From Saprospiraceae bacterium (GTDB taxonomy: Bacteria; Bacteroidota; Bacteroidia; Chitinophagales; Saprospiraceae): DNA of 64,000 nucleotides. The notes beneath the pieces were generated by a model. That model did no database searches. It was given only the letters and a program-made list of their open reading frames with translations, and was not told the DNA's origin. The position numbers and the translations under genes were made by a program. Every line of letters begins with the position of its first letter. Position 1 is the stretch's first letter. This document shows positions 40,433-49,039 of the stretch, piece after piece. Where the stretch lies: positions 744,001 to 808,000 of the forward strand of contig JAHBTW010000001.1 of the NCBI GenBank assembly GCA_019638385.1, read 5' to 3'.

Positions 40433-41887
40433 TTACGGTAAAAACAAATCAAACTCCACCCTGCGGTTCAGGGCACGGCCGGCACTGTTTTTATTATCTG
40501 CGATAGGCATCGTTTGGCCCAAGCCGGCGAAGCTGAGCCTGTCGGCGCTGATACCGCTGTTGATGAGGTATTGGTAGCAGGTTCTGGCCCGGTTTTCGGA
40601 GAGCGTTTGGTTGGCTTCAGCTTTGCCTACGCTATCGGTATGGCCTTTGATGCGCAAGTGGTAGGCCGGATAATCGCGCATGACCTGTACCACCTGATCG
40701 AGTATGGGGAAAGACTCCGTTTTAAGGATGGACTTGCCGGTTTCAAACTGTACGGCGCGCATGGCGGTGCTGAGTACTTGCTTCACTTCCTCTTTCAATT
40801 CCGGGCATCCTTTGTTGGTGATGAGGCCCGGTTCGTCGGGGCAACGATCATCAATATCGGGTACGCCGTCGCCGTCGCGGTCGGGGCAGCCTTGCAGCGA
40901 AGCAGGACCGGCCAAATCGGGGCAGCGGTCTTCTTCGTCGGGCACGCCGTCGCCGTCGCGATCATATACCGGGCAGCCGCGGGTTTCTGCCGGGCCGGCC
41001 TCATCGGGACATTCGTCATCCTTATCGGGAATGCCGTCACCGTCGCGGTCGGGGCAGCCTTGCAGCGAAGCAGGGCCGGCTTCATCGGGGCAGGCGTCGT
41101 CTTTATCGGGTATGCCGTCGCCGTCGCGGTCGGGACAGCCTTTGACGGTGCCCGGTTCGGTGGGACAATCGTCCTCTATGTCAATGAATCCGTCGCCGTC
41201 GGTATCCGGGCAGCCGCGCGTTTCAGCGGGGCCGGCAGCATCCGGGCAGCGGTCTGTCCGGTCGGGTATGCCGTCGCCATCGCGGTCGGGGCAGCCGTTG
41301 GTGGCTTCCGGGCCGGGTTCGTTGGGACAGTCGTCCATCGCATCGGGAATGCCGTCGCCGTCAGCGTCGGCCAATTTGCCGAGGCGAAACAATACGCCGA
41401 TGCCTGCTTGCAGGTTATCGCGATTGTCAGCAGTTGCTTTTCGGTACTCGCCTTGCAGGTTGATGAAAGAATTGGCGCCTACCCGGAATTTGAACCCGGC
41501 GCCCACGGGGAATTGATAATGAAGGTCTTCCGATTCTGCCGCAGTAGCCCCTGCGCCGCCAAAGATGTATGGCGTTACGATTTTGCCAGGCGCTTTGATG
41601 TGCAACAGCGCGTCTAAGCTACCGAAGGTGAGATTGTTGGTCACGCCCGGCACATTGGCCAACCCTACTTTCAGCGGAAGCGCCACACTGAAGTTTTTGT
41701 GCAGGCTGCGGATGTAAGATAGCTCAATGCCGTTGGTGATATTGAGGTCGTCCACGTCGTTGATGATGCCGTAATCAATGAACAACACCTTGGCGCCGAA
41801 AAGATTTTTGTGTTCCTCAGCTTCCTGCGCCAAAATAACGGTGGATGCGAAAGCTGCAAAGATGAAAGCCAATAAAATGTGTTTCAT
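40433..41887 (-). CDS. OmpA-family protein with seven thrombospondin type 3-like repeats
   Basis: A 484-residue outer-membrane protein. A signal peptide (about 1-20, ILAQEAEE) is followed by an eight-stranded beta-barrel-like domain (about 25-175). Seven tandem calcium-binding repeats of about 27 residues then begin D-x-DGDGIPD and contain CPD and GCP (for example RDGDGIPDKDDACPDEAG). The last roughly 110 residues are an OmpA peptidoglycan-binding domain (LRIKGHTDSVGKAEAN, NRRVEF). It probably links outer membrane and cell wall. ATG 41887 fits the signal peptide. A TAnnTTTG box lies upstream, next to the divergent subtilase promoter. Confidence 0.92.
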   Translation of the reverse strand: MKHILLAFIFAAFASTVILAQEAEEHKNLFGAKVLFIDYGIINDVDDLNITNGIELSYIRSLHKNFSVALPLKVGLANVPGVTNNLTFGSLDALLHIKAPGKIVTPYIFGGAGATAAESEDLHYQFPVGAGFKFRVGANSFINLQGEYRKATADNRDNLQAGIGVLFRLGKLADADGDGIPDAMDDCPNEPGPEATNGCPDRDGDGIPDRTDRCPDAAGPAETRGCPDTDGDGFIDIEDDCPTEPGTVKGCPDRDGDGIPDKDDACPDEAGPASLQGCPDRDGDGIPDKDDECPDEAGPAETRGCPVYDRDGDGVPDEEDRCPDLAGPASLQGCPDRDGDGVPDIDDRCPDEPGLITNKGCPELKEEVKQVLSTAMRAVQFETGKSILKTESFPILDQVVQVMRDYPAYHLRIKGHTDSVGKAEANQTLSENRARTCYQYLINSGISADRLSFAGLGQTMPIADNKNSAGRALNRRVEFDLFLP

Positions 41888-41934
41888 ACAATTCATACGA
41901 TAGGGATTAAAACGGTTTTGGAAATGATAACAGG

Positions 41935-41942
41935 CAAAAGTA
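41935..41942 (-). promoter_or_regulatory. -7 promoter box for the OmpA gene
   Basis: TACTTTTG on the minus strand, a perfect TAnnTTTG, 47 bases before the start codon. A convincing TTTG -33 element at normal spacing is not visible. It abuts the divergent subtilase promoter. Confidence 0.5.
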
Positions 41943-41948
41943 ACCAAC

Positions 41949-41981
41949 TTTGCAAAATGCAGTAGAGGATTTTTATATTTG
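41949..41981 (+). promoter_or_regulatory. Promoter of the subtilase lipoprotein gene
   Basis: TTTG (41949-41952), 21 bases, then TATATTTG (41974-41981), both perfect matches to the Bacteroidota promoter. The start codon follows 24 bases later. Confidence 0.65.
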
Positions 41982-42005
41982 TCGCCTCATCAAAACATCC
42001 TGACC

Positions 42006-43544
42006 ATGAGTGTAAGAAATTTTACCGCATTTGCCTTCGCAGTGCTGTTTTTGGCGTCTTGTTCCAAAGAGCAAGTGTTGGATGCCCCCGCCGCATCAGC
42101 AGACGTACCGCTTACCAAAAAAGAAATCAACGCCATTGTGGAGGAGAGCATCCGCCGCACCGACGATGTATTTCGTTGGGAAAACGCCGATGTGCATACG
42201 CTTTGGAGCGCCGGTATGCGCGGCGACTCCGTGTATGCCCTGGGTTACCAACCGCTGGGAGAAGAAAAACTCAACGAGCGCATGCATCTCATCAATGTGC
42301 AAGAGGAACGCTGGACGAGCGTGCGCGAGCAGTTGATCTCCTTAATAGTGGAGGAAACGAACAAAGCGTTTCCGGGTCGGAATTATCGCGCCGACGACCT
42401 GCTGGCCTTCAAAACGCCGGAAGAATTGCCGATGCTGGGTATTAAAATTTTCAGCAGCCACATTCTTGCCGCACTGCGCGACATGCCCCAAGTGCGCTAT
42501 GTGGAGCCCATGGGGTATGAAATGGAAGACGAGATCGGTTTCCGCAGCGATGCCGGTTGCGGCGTAAGCCCGGCGAGTAGTATTCCCACTGCCGATTTTG
42601 TCACGATTTCGCCGAGCGTAAAAGTACCCTGGAATTTTAACCTCCATAACATTCAGCAGGCATGGACGCTCTCCACCGGCGCGGGTATCTCCGTTGCGCT
42701 GATTGATACCGGCACCTCTCAAAACCAAACCAAACTGCAACAAAACGGCGAGTTCAACAGCGGCCAATCCTCCGGGCGCACCATTACCCGCTTAGGGTAC
42801 TACGTCAGCTCCTGGTGGCCCTGGGCCAGTCCCGACGGCCCCAACGACCAATGCGGCCACGGCACCCAAATGGCCGGTCTCATTGCGGCTCCGCGCGGCT
42901 CCGGCGGCGCTTCGGTGGGCGTAGCGTACAATTGCAACCTGCGGGCCTACCGCGCTACCGGCGATGTGGTGGTGAACGGCTCCGCTGAGAAAAACGGCGT
43001 TTCAGCGTCTATCATCAACGCGGCCAATACGAGCAGCGTCAAAATCCTCAGCATGTCCATCGGCGATGTTTTCTGGAGCAGTCAGGTGGCCGACGCCATT
43101 TATTACGCTTACGGCATGGGCAAGTTGATGTTTGCCGCAGCGGGCACTTCTACCAATTTCACCAACTGGGTGGGCGTCATCTTTCCGGCCAGCATGGCCG
43201 AAACGGTCGCTGTGACGGGCGTGAAAGAAGGCTATCCCTTAGAGCGTTGCGATGTGTGCCACTCCGGCAGCGCGGTGGATTTTATCATCGTCATGCAACG
43301 CCGTACCGACAGCAGCCGCACCAGCCTGACCCTCGCCATGAGCGGCAACACGCCTTCGCGCGTGGGCGGCTCTTCCACCGCCACGGCCATGACGGCCGGA
43401 ATTGCAGCATTGGCATGGGCCAGAAATCCTGCACAAACACGCACACAGGTGCTCAATCGCCTCAAGTCTGCTTCGAGCATCTATCCCTCCCGCAACAGCC
43501 AGTTTGGCTGGGGGCTGATCAATGCGCAGGCGGCAGTGAATTAA
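42006..43544 (+). CDS. S8 (subtilisin-like) serine peptidase lipoprotein
   Basis: A 512-residue protease. The N-terminus MSVRNFTAFAFAVLFLASCS is a lipoprotein signal peptide with the lipobox Cys in LASC, so the mature enzyme is anchored to a membrane. A propeptide-like region (about 25-190) precedes the catalytic domain. The catalytic triad is readable: D234 (VALIDTGTS), H285 (QCGHGTQMAG) and S457 (GSSTATAM, replacing the usual GTSMA). Likely a surface or periplasmic peptidase. ATG 42006 chosen over an upstream TTG because it starts the lipoprotein signal and lies behind a strong promoter. Confidence 0.93.
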   Translation: MSVRNFTAFAFAVLFLASCSKEQVLDAPAASADVPLTKKEINAIVEESIRRTDDVFRWENADVHTLWSAGMRGDSVYALGYQPLGEEKLNERMHLINVQEERWTSVREQLISLIVEETNKAFPGRNYRADDLLAFKTPEELPMLGIKIFSSHILAALRDMPQVRYVEPMGYEMEDEIGFRSDAGCGVSPASSIPTADFVTISPSVKVPWNFNLHNIQQAWTLSTGAGISVALIDTGTSQNQTKLQQNGEFNSGQSSGRTITRLGYYVSSWWPWASPDGPNDQCGHGTQMAGLIAAPRGSGGASVGVAYNCNLRAYRATGDVVVNGSAEKNGVSASIINAANTSSVKILSMSIGDVFWSSQVADAIYYAYGMGKLMFAAAGTSTNFTNWVGVIFPASMAETVAVTGVKEGYPLERCDVCHSGSAVDFIIVMQRRTDSSRTSLTLAMSGNTPSRVGGSSTATAMTAGIAALAWARNPAQTRTQVLNRLKSASSIYPSRNSQFGWGLINAQAAVN

Positions 43545-43548
43545 AACG

Positions 43549-44082
43549 TTATTCGCTTTTTACGAAAGTTAAAGAAACCGAATTGATACAATAGCGCAAA
43601 CCCGTGGGTTGGGGGCCGTCTTCGAATACATGACCGAGATGGCCCCCGCAGCGGGCGCACACCACCTCAGTGCGTTTCATACCCAATGTCATGTCGCTGT
43701 GTTCGGCCACATATTTTTTTTTGATAGGTTGGTAGTAACTGGGCCAGCCCGTGCCGGAGTCGTATTTGGTGGCCGAATCGAAGAGCGGCAGCCGACAACC
43801 GGCGCAGCAATAGATCCCCTGCTCTTTGGAGTTCCAGTAATCGCCGGTGAATGCGCGCTCCGTACCTGCCTGCCGCAGCACATAGAAAGCGGGTTTGCCC
43901 AATTGCTGTAACCACTCCTCATCGCTTTTTTCCACTTTACTCATGGTTTTGGGATCGGGAAATTCTAAGCCGGCCGGCGGATTGGACGGTTGCGTGCCGG
44001 ATACTTTGGTTTGTGCCTGATTGCAGTTGCTCAGCGCCGAAAGTGCCAAGATGAGCGCAACGGAAAGAAAGAGATGCTTCAT
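43549..44082 (-). CDS. msrB: Peptide-methionine (R)-S-oxide reductase, exported
   Basis: A 177-residue MsrB. The structural zinc is held by two CxxC pairs (CCAGCRLP and CARCGGHLGH), and the catalytic Cys is in LRYCINSVSL. The active-site segment SGTGWPSYYQP is intact. The N-terminus has a lipoprotein-like signal peptide (LSALSNCN), so this copy works outside the cytoplasm, repairing oxidised methionine in envelope proteins. ATG 44082 is chosen because it starts the signal peptide. The 3' end converges on the subtilase gene, four bases apart. Confidence 0.95.
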   Translation of the reverse strand: MKHLFLSVALILALSALSNCNQAQTKVSGTQPSNPPAGLEFPDPKTMSKVEKSDEEWLQQLGKPAFYVLRQAGTERAFTGDYWNSKEQGIYCCAGCRLPLFDSATKYDSGTGWPSYYQPIKKKYVAEHSDMTLGMKRTEVVCARCGGHLGHVFEDGPQPTGLRYCINSVSLTFVKSE

Positions 44083-44165
44083 GTCTTTTTGTTTTACAAC
44101 AGAATGAGGCAAGCGGCTTGCTTGTTCATTTTTTTGCGTCCTTTGCAGCCGAAATCACTGTCGGC

Positions 44166-44654
44166 ATGGCGATAGATTGGACAACCTGGCCCGAACAGGC
44201 CGCAAACGAACGCAAATCGTTTCAGCAATTCTTCAAGCGATTGCGCCGCAAACCGCCGCGCCGCTTAGACGAAGTGACCGCCGGTTTACACGAAGCCGTC
44301 TTTCAGGAGATAGACTGCCTCAGCTGCGCCAATTGCTGCAAAACCACCAGCCCCATTTTTCGCGATAAAGACATCGAGCGCATTGCGCGCCACCTCGGAT
44401 TGCGTCCCGCCGAACTCGTGCAACGCCATCTCCACATAGACGAAGACGGCGATTATGTGCTCAACACTGCGCCCTGCACCTTTCTCGACGCCGATAATTA
44501 TTGCTCCATCTACGAGGTGCGCCCCAAAGCCTGTCGCGACTACCCACATACCGACCGCAAAAATTTTCACCAAATACTCGACCTCACTTTGAAAAATACC
44601 CAGATTTGCCCGGCTGCTTTTGAAATTGTGAAACGGCTGCGGGAGACGGTTTGA
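44166..44654 (+). CDS. YkgJ-family cysteine cluster protein
   Basis: A 162-residue protein with the YkgJ/UPF0153 cysteine pattern: CLSCANCCKTTSPIF near residue 55, APCTFLDADNYCSIYE near 105, and RPKACRDYPH near 120. The family is thought to bind an iron-sulfur cluster or zinc, and its function is not established. The start at ATG 44166 removes a hydrophobic leader-like stretch encoded upstream that is not part of the family. Divergent from msrB. Confidence 0.9.
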   Translation: MAIDWTTWPEQAANERKSFQQFFKRLRRKPPRRLDEVTAGLHEAVFQEIDCLSCANCCKTTSPIFRDKDIERIARHLGLRPAELVQRHLHIDEDGDYVLNTAPCTFLDADNYCSIYEVRPKACRDYPHTDRKNFHQILDLTLKNTQICPAAFEIVKRLRETV

Positions 44655-44668
44655 TGGCTATGTGTTTT

Positions 44669-44712
44669 GATATTGGGATATTGGCCTAACTGGGCGACAA
44701 CATCCCAATATC
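44669..44712. terminator. Bidirectional terminator between YkgJ and xdhC genes
   Basis: Perfect 11-bp arms (GATATTGGGAT at 44669-44679, complement at 44702-44712) with a 22-base loop; flanking T and A runs extend the pairing and supply T tracts for both strands. Both neighbouring genes end here. Confidence 0.7.
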
Positions 44713-44722
44713 GAAAAATGAC

Positions 44723-45844
44723 TCACCCATGTATAGGCTGCAATTTGTTGCGAAGTGAGTTCCCTTTTCTGTTGCTCAAAAATGCTTTTATTTCAGCGAG
44801 AATGGACAGGGCAATTTCCTCAGAGGTTTCTGCGCCGATGTCTAACCCTGCCGGGCTGAAAATGGTGGAAAGCTGTGCGGGCGACAAGGGCCTTCCCTCC
44901 GCTTCAAACTCGTCGAGCATCCGGGTCAGTTTTTTCCTCGGCCCCAGCATCGCGATGTAGCGGGCGTTTTTCATACACAACGCATGCAACATGGCTTTGT
45001 CGTAGTTGTAGTTGTGGGTCATCAGGGCAAATACCGTTCGGTCGTCAAGGGAGATTTGTTGCAACACCTGTTCGGGTTTTGCCACCAGCACCTGACAGGC
45101 TCTTGCGAAGCGCTCCGGCCTGGCGTAATTGGCTCTGCCGTCCACTACTTTTGTTTCCCAGCCGAGCAGGTCGGCCATGTCCACCAAGGGCATTACATCG
45201 TTGCCGGCGCCCACCGCCACCAGCGTAACGGCCGGGGGCACAACTTCATAAAAAACGGTTGTATCACCAGCGGGCACAGGGTACTCAACCCAGCGGCTTT
45301 CGTTCGATTGTAAGGCGCTCCCGGCATCTTCCTGCCATTGCCCTTCCAATATGAGCAGCGGACATACGCCCTGCGTTTCGCCGTCCGGCCCCATAAACAA
45401 TCTCGTACCGGGCTGTGGCTGTCTTCGGTCTTTCAAAGAAAAAAAAGTTGCCAGCACGCAGCACTGCCGTCGGTTGTTTGCTTTTTTCAACAGTGCAATG
45501 GGGTTGAAAACATCCTCGGGCAGGATGGGTTCGATGAGCACTTGTATGATGCCGTTGCATCCCAGACCGATGCCGAGCGTGGCGTCGTCCTCGTCCATTG
45601 TGTCATAAGTGACGAGCGTGGGGCGTTGCTCCATTATCACGCGAAGCGCTTTGCGCATGGCATCTCCTTCAAGGCATCCGCCGCTGATGGCGCCCGTAAG
45701 CCGTCCTTCTTCCGTAATCAACATGCGCGCGCCGGGTCGTCGGTAGGAAGAGCCTTCCACATGCACCACTGTGGCCAATGCTGCCATTTTCCCCTGCATT
45801 CGCGCTTCATCATAGCTGCGAATGATTTCCCTGATTTCTTTCAT
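44723..45844 (-). CDS. xdhC: XdhC-family molybdenum-cofactor insertion protein
   Basis: A 373-residue XdhC/CoxI-type protein that receives molybdenum cofactor, promotes its sulfuration, and inserts it into xanthine dehydrogenase-family enzymes. The N-terminal domain has SSYRRPGARMLI (about 32-43) and GAISGGCLEGD (about 51-61). The C-terminal Rossmann domain (about 205-350) contains LVAVGAGNDV and FALMTHNYNYD. It is the third gene of a minus-strand unit after the 2Fe-2S and molybdenum subunit genes, with a 21-base gap, consistent with assembly of that enzyme. Confidence 0.92.
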   Translation of the reverse strand: MKEIREIIRSYDEARMQGKMAALATVVHVEGSSYRRPGARMLITEEGRLTGAISGGCLEGDAMRKALRVIMEQRPTLVTYDTMDEDDATLGIGLGCNGIIQVLIEPILPEDVFNPIALLKKANNRRQCCVLATFFSLKDRRQPQPGTRLFMGPDGETQGVCPLLILEGQWQEDAGSALQSNESRWVEYPVPAGDTTVFYEVVPPAVTLVAVGAGNDVMPLVDMADLLGWETKVVDGRANYARPERFARACQVLVAKPEQVLQQISLDDRTVFALMTHNYNYDKAMLHALCMKNARYIAMLGPRKKLTRMLDEFEAEGRPLSPAQLSTIFSPAGLDIGAETSEEIALSILAEIKAFLSNRKGNSLRNKLQPIHG

Positions 45845-45865
45845 GTTTTGCCGATCTCAAATTCG

Positions 45866-48115
45866 TTACCCCAGCGATTGATTGCCTGTAAAGAAAGGCT
45901 GGTCATAGACCCGTTTGCCCGTAGCTTTGTACAGCGCGTTCGCCAGCGCACCGATGATGGGCGGGTTTACCGGCTCCCCGAGGCCCGTCGGGTCTATGTC
46001 GCTTTTTACAAAATGGACTTCGATGGCCTTCGGCGCTTCGCTGTGTCGTATGAGGCGGTATTTGTCGAAATTGCTTTGCTGTGGCACGCCTTCTTTGAAG
46101 GTCATGGCGCTGTATAGAGCATGGCCGATGCCGTCCACTACGCCGCCTTCGGCGAGGTTGATTGCTGCGTCGGGGTTGACGACGATGCCGCAGTCCACCG
46201 CGCAATACACTTTCTGAATAACGGGTCGGCCGCTTTCCATCGCGATGTCCACTACAGTGGCCACATAAGAATTGTGACAAAAATAAGCTGCCACCCCCCG
46301 ATGCGCGCCTCCCGACTGTTGACCCCAGCCCGATTTTTCTTTTACCAATTTCAGCACGCCGGCATAGCGAGCCGCTTCGTAGTCGTTGTTTTCACCTACC
46401 GGCTGATCCTGAGCGCGTTGCAGCAGCTCCAACCTGAAATCAATGGGGTCTTTCCCAAGAGCCTCGGCCACTTCATCGAGGAAAGCCTGCTCGGCCCCGG
46501 CGATGAAATTGGAACGCGGCGCGCGCCAAGCTCCCACCGAGATGTTGGACGGGATGGTCCAATCTTCGGCCAGATAATTGTCCACTGACCCGGCGGGAAA
46601 GCGGTTGGCCGCAATGGGACTTTCGGGAATGCCGCCGGCTTTGACGTGAAAACCGATGAGCTTGTTCTCGGCATCCAGCGCCGCCCGATAGGTGACGTGG
46701 TAGGCCGGCCGGTAGCTGCCGAAGGTCATGTCGTCTTCGCGAGTGTAAACGAGCTTGACGGGCGCTTTCATTTTTTGGGAAATAATTGCCGCTTCCACCA
46801 CAAAATGGCCGTAGAGCCTGCGCCCGAATCCCCCCCCCTGCCGGGTCATCTGTATATCAATGTTTTCGAGCGGCAGACCGAGCCGGGCGGCTACGGATTT
46901 TTCCATAAATTCCGGTGTCTGGATCGGCCCCGCGAGTTCGGCTTTGTCTTCGGTGACGTGGGCGAAGAAGTTCATCGGCTCCAGCGTATTGTGCGCCAGA
47001 AAAGGCGCTGTGTAGTGCCGTTCGATGATGCGGGCTGCCCTTTTGAAGGCCGCTTCGGGGTCGCCGTCTTTGCGGAGTACGTTGCCGGGTTTGGCGGCCA
47101 TTTCGGCCATTTTGGCGGTGTGCATTTCCGAGCTTTCAAGTTCGGCGGGGGTGATGGTCACCACTTTCCTTCCAAACACATCGGCCTCCGTTCGTTTAGG
47201 AGCGATAGGCTCCCATTCGGGGCGGAGCGCTTTTTTGGCGTTCATCACCTCCCAGGTGGTATTGCCCACCACCACAGCCATTTCAGGAAAAGCGCTGGTG
47301 TCGCTCCATTGCAGTTCGTAGTCGTCGTTGTAGGTTTTGATCGTGAAGACGTCTTTGATGCCCGGCATATTCCGGGCGGCAGAATCATCTAAGGATTTGA
47401 TTTTCAAACCAAAGGCCGGAGGATGCACGATCATGGCGATGAGCATACCTTCGCTGCGGTAATCTAATCCGAAAAGGGGCTGCCCCGTCACGATTTTTTT
47501 GGCGTCCACGTTTTTGCGGGAAGTGCCGATGATTTTGAAGTCTTTCAGGTCTTTCAATTGCACCTCTTCGGGTACGGAGAGCGCGGCGGCGGCCGATGCC
47601 ACTTCGCCGTAGTTGATAGATTTGCTGCTTTTTTCATGGTATAAAATACCGGCTGCGGTGGTGATTTCGGCTACGGGTACCTGCCACTGTTGGGCGGCGG
47701 CTTCCACGAGCATTTGCCGGGCAGTGGCGCCGGCCATACGCAACGATTGCCAGCCCTGTCGGATGGACTGACTGCCGCCCGCCAATTGCCGGGTGAACAC
47801 ATCGGTATTGAGCGGCGCCTGCTCCACGATGACGTTTTTCCAGTCCACATCGAGTTCCTCTGCCACAATCATGGGCATGGAGGTTTTCACATTCTGCCCG
47901 ATTTCAGGGTTGGGCGACATGATGGTGACGACGCCGTTTTCGCCTATTTTCAAAAAGCCGTTGATATTGAACCACTCCTTCGGCATATTGAGCACCTCCT
48001 CCGGCGTGGGTGTACAGGAAGCCAGCCAACTAAAGCCGAGCATCATGCCGCCGCCTGCGAGAACAGAGGTTTTTAAGAAGGAGCGCCTGTTGTATGTTGT
48101 TTTTACAAGTGTCAT
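45866..48115 (-). CDS. Molybdopterin-binding subunit of a periplasmic aldehyde/isoquinoline-type oxidoreductase
   Basis: A 749-residue catalytic subunit of the xanthine oxidase family, closest in layout to IorB (isoquinoline 1-oxidoreductase beta) or the nicotinate/aldehyde dehydrogenase group. The N-terminus NRRSFLK is a twin-arginine signal followed by a lipobox-like LASC, so the enzyme is exported folded and probably tethered to a membrane. Cofactor-binding blocks include GGGFGRRLYGHF and the active-site Glu in TGLGEPVNPP near the C-terminus. Substrate not determinable. It follows the 2Fe-2S subunit gene (31-base gap) and is followed by xdhC. Confidence 0.92.
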   Translation of the reverse strand: MTLVKTTYNRRSFLKTSVLAGGGMMLGFSWLASCTPTPEEVLNMPKEWFNINGFLKIGENGVVTIMSPNPEIGQNVKTSMPMIVAEELDVDWKNVIVEQAPLNTDVFTRQLAGGSQSIRQGWQSLRMAGATARQMLVEAAAQQWQVPVAEITTAAGILYHEKSSKSINYGEVASAAAALSVPEEVQLKDLKDFKIIGTSRKNVDAKKIVTGQPLFGLDYRSEGMLIAMIVHPPAFGLKIKSLDDSAARNMPGIKDVFTIKTYNDDYELQWSDTSAFPEMAVVVGNTTWEVMNAKKALRPEWEPIAPKRTEADVFGRKVVTITPAELESSEMHTAKMAEMAAKPGNVLRKDGDPEAAFKRAARIIERHYTAPFLAHNTLEPMNFFAHVTEDKAELAGPIQTPEFMEKSVAARLGLPLENIDIQMTRQGGGFGRRLYGHFVVEAAIISQKMKAPVKLVYTREDDMTFGSYRPAYHVTYRAALDAENKLIGFHVKAGGIPESPIAANRFPAGSVDNYLAEDWTIPSNISVGAWRAPRSNFIAGAEQAFLDEVAEALGKDPIDFRLELLQRAQDQPVGENNDYEAARYAGVLKLVKEKSGWGQQSGGAHRGVAAYFCHNSYVATVVDIAMESGRPVIQKVYCAVDCGIVVNPDAAINLAEGGVVDGIGHALYSAMTFKEGVPQQSNFDKYRLIRHSEAPKAIEVHFVKSDIDPTGLGEPVNPPIIGALANALYKATGKRVYDQPFFTGNQSLG

Positions 48116-48146
48116 GGTATTTTTTTTTGTTGTCGGTTGTGAGTTG

Positions 48147-48602
48147 TCACTTGCTGGCTGCCGTATGGATGGCTGCTTTAATGCGGATATAGGTGCCGCA
48201 TCGACATATATTGCCGTTCATAGCGGCTTCGATTTCTGCATCGCCGGGCTTCGGGTTGGCTTTCAAAAACGCCGTGGCATTCATGATCTGCCCGGCCTGA
48301 CAGTAGCCGCATTGGGGTACGTCGTGTTCCAGCCAGGCTTTTTGCACCGGGTGGTCGCCGTTTTCGGATAGCCCCTCAATGGTGGTGATCTTTTGATTGC
48401 CTACCTGTGAGACGGGCAACACGCAGGAGCGCATGGCGATGTCGCCGAGGTGGATGGTGCAGGCGCCGCACTGCGCGATGCCGCAGCCGTACTTGGTACC
48501 GACCAGGTCGAGGTGTTCGCGCAGCACCCAAAGCATGGGCGTGGCAGGGTCAACGTCCACCTCTTGTTTTTTGCCGTTGATGTTTAAGTTGAAAATTGCC
48601 AT
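48147..48602 (-). CDS. 2Fe-2S subunit of the molybdenum hydroxylase
   Basis: A 151-residue IorA-like small subunit with two 2Fe-2S clusters. The plant-type cluster uses YGCGIAQCGAC plus a later Cys (MRSCVLP); the second uses VPQCGYCQAGQ and NICRCGTYIRI. It passes electrons from the molybdenum site of the partner subunit to an acceptor; no FAD subunit is present. There is no signal peptide, so it probably travels with the Tat-exported partner. ATG 48602 matches the family N-terminus MAIFNLNING. First gene of the unit. Confidence 0.93.
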   Translation of the reverse strand: MAIFNLNINGKKQEVDVDPATPMLWVLREHLDLVGTKYGCGIAQCGACTIHLGDIAMRSCVLPVSQVGNQKITTIEGLSENGDHPVQKAWLEHDVPQCGYCQAGQIMNATAFLKANPKPGDAEIEAAMNGNICRCGTYIRIKAAIHTAASK

Positions 48603-48664
48603 GATGCAGGTATGTATTGAAAATGAATATTTTATGCACAAAATGCGGGCTAAATTAAGATAAT

Positions 48665-49015
48665 ATTCTTGATATCGGAATAAAGAGGCTATAAAAGGTA
48701 TCAATTTGGTGTTAAGTTATTGCCCGGCGTCTTTCATGAGGAAATGGGCGCACAAACTTATGCCGTCGTAAAGGCGAGTGGTAAAAAGGCATTTTCATAA
48801 CCGACATCTTCCAAAAATTGCTCGAAAAAGAAATCTGGATTAAGCCCATGGAATTGAGTGATACTTCTTTACTGCCCGAACTGCTTGACCGGGTGGACAA
48901 GGGAAAAGCAGAAGCCATTGCCTTAGCCATCGGGTTGAGTTTTCATTTATTTGACGAACTGCCTCCTTGTAAACCCTCTGCCATGAAAAACCCAAAGAAT
49001 AGAGCCTGGTTTTAG
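48665..49015 (+). pseudogene. Decayed DUF3368/PIN-like toxin remnant
   Basis: Three short stretches in two reading frames resemble successive parts of a DUF3368 (PIN-like toxin) protein. The first begins at 48665 (ILDIGIKRL), a second covers about 48690-48797 (KLLPGVFHEEMGAQTYAVV), and a third runs from about 48785 to about 48960 (LLDRVDKGKAEAIALAIGL). The third is the clearest, matching the GEAEAIALALEL signature. At least two frameshifts separate them, and the usual IDE/RR end is lost. No antitoxin gene is visible. A functional gene is unlikely. The match is from memory of the family, without an alignment. Confidence 0.45.
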
Positions 49016-49039
49016 CAACCACTTTATTAAATTTGCCGG

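Noticed and set aside
40795..41370. Regularly spaced DNA repeats (about 81 bp period) that might suggest a CRISPR array
   Set aside because: The repeats encode the seven thrombospondin type 3-like protein repeats of the OmpA protein. They have no short spacers and stay in frame.
40514..41617. 367-codon plus-strand frame inside the OmpA gene
   Set aside because: Created by reading the aspartate/glycine repeat DNA on the opposite strand; the product is a repetitive mirror of the calcium repeats.
44117..44165. Extended N-terminus of the YkgJ protein with a hydrophobic leader
   Set aside because: The family's conserved part begins at ATG 44166, and the hydrophobic piece is not a convincing signal peptide for a cytoplasmic cysteine-cluster protein.
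48818..49015. A 65-codon frame (TTG start) as a functional small gene
   Set aside because: It matches only the middle of a DUF3368 protein, and its other parts are found in different frames, so it is better read as a pseudogene fragment.
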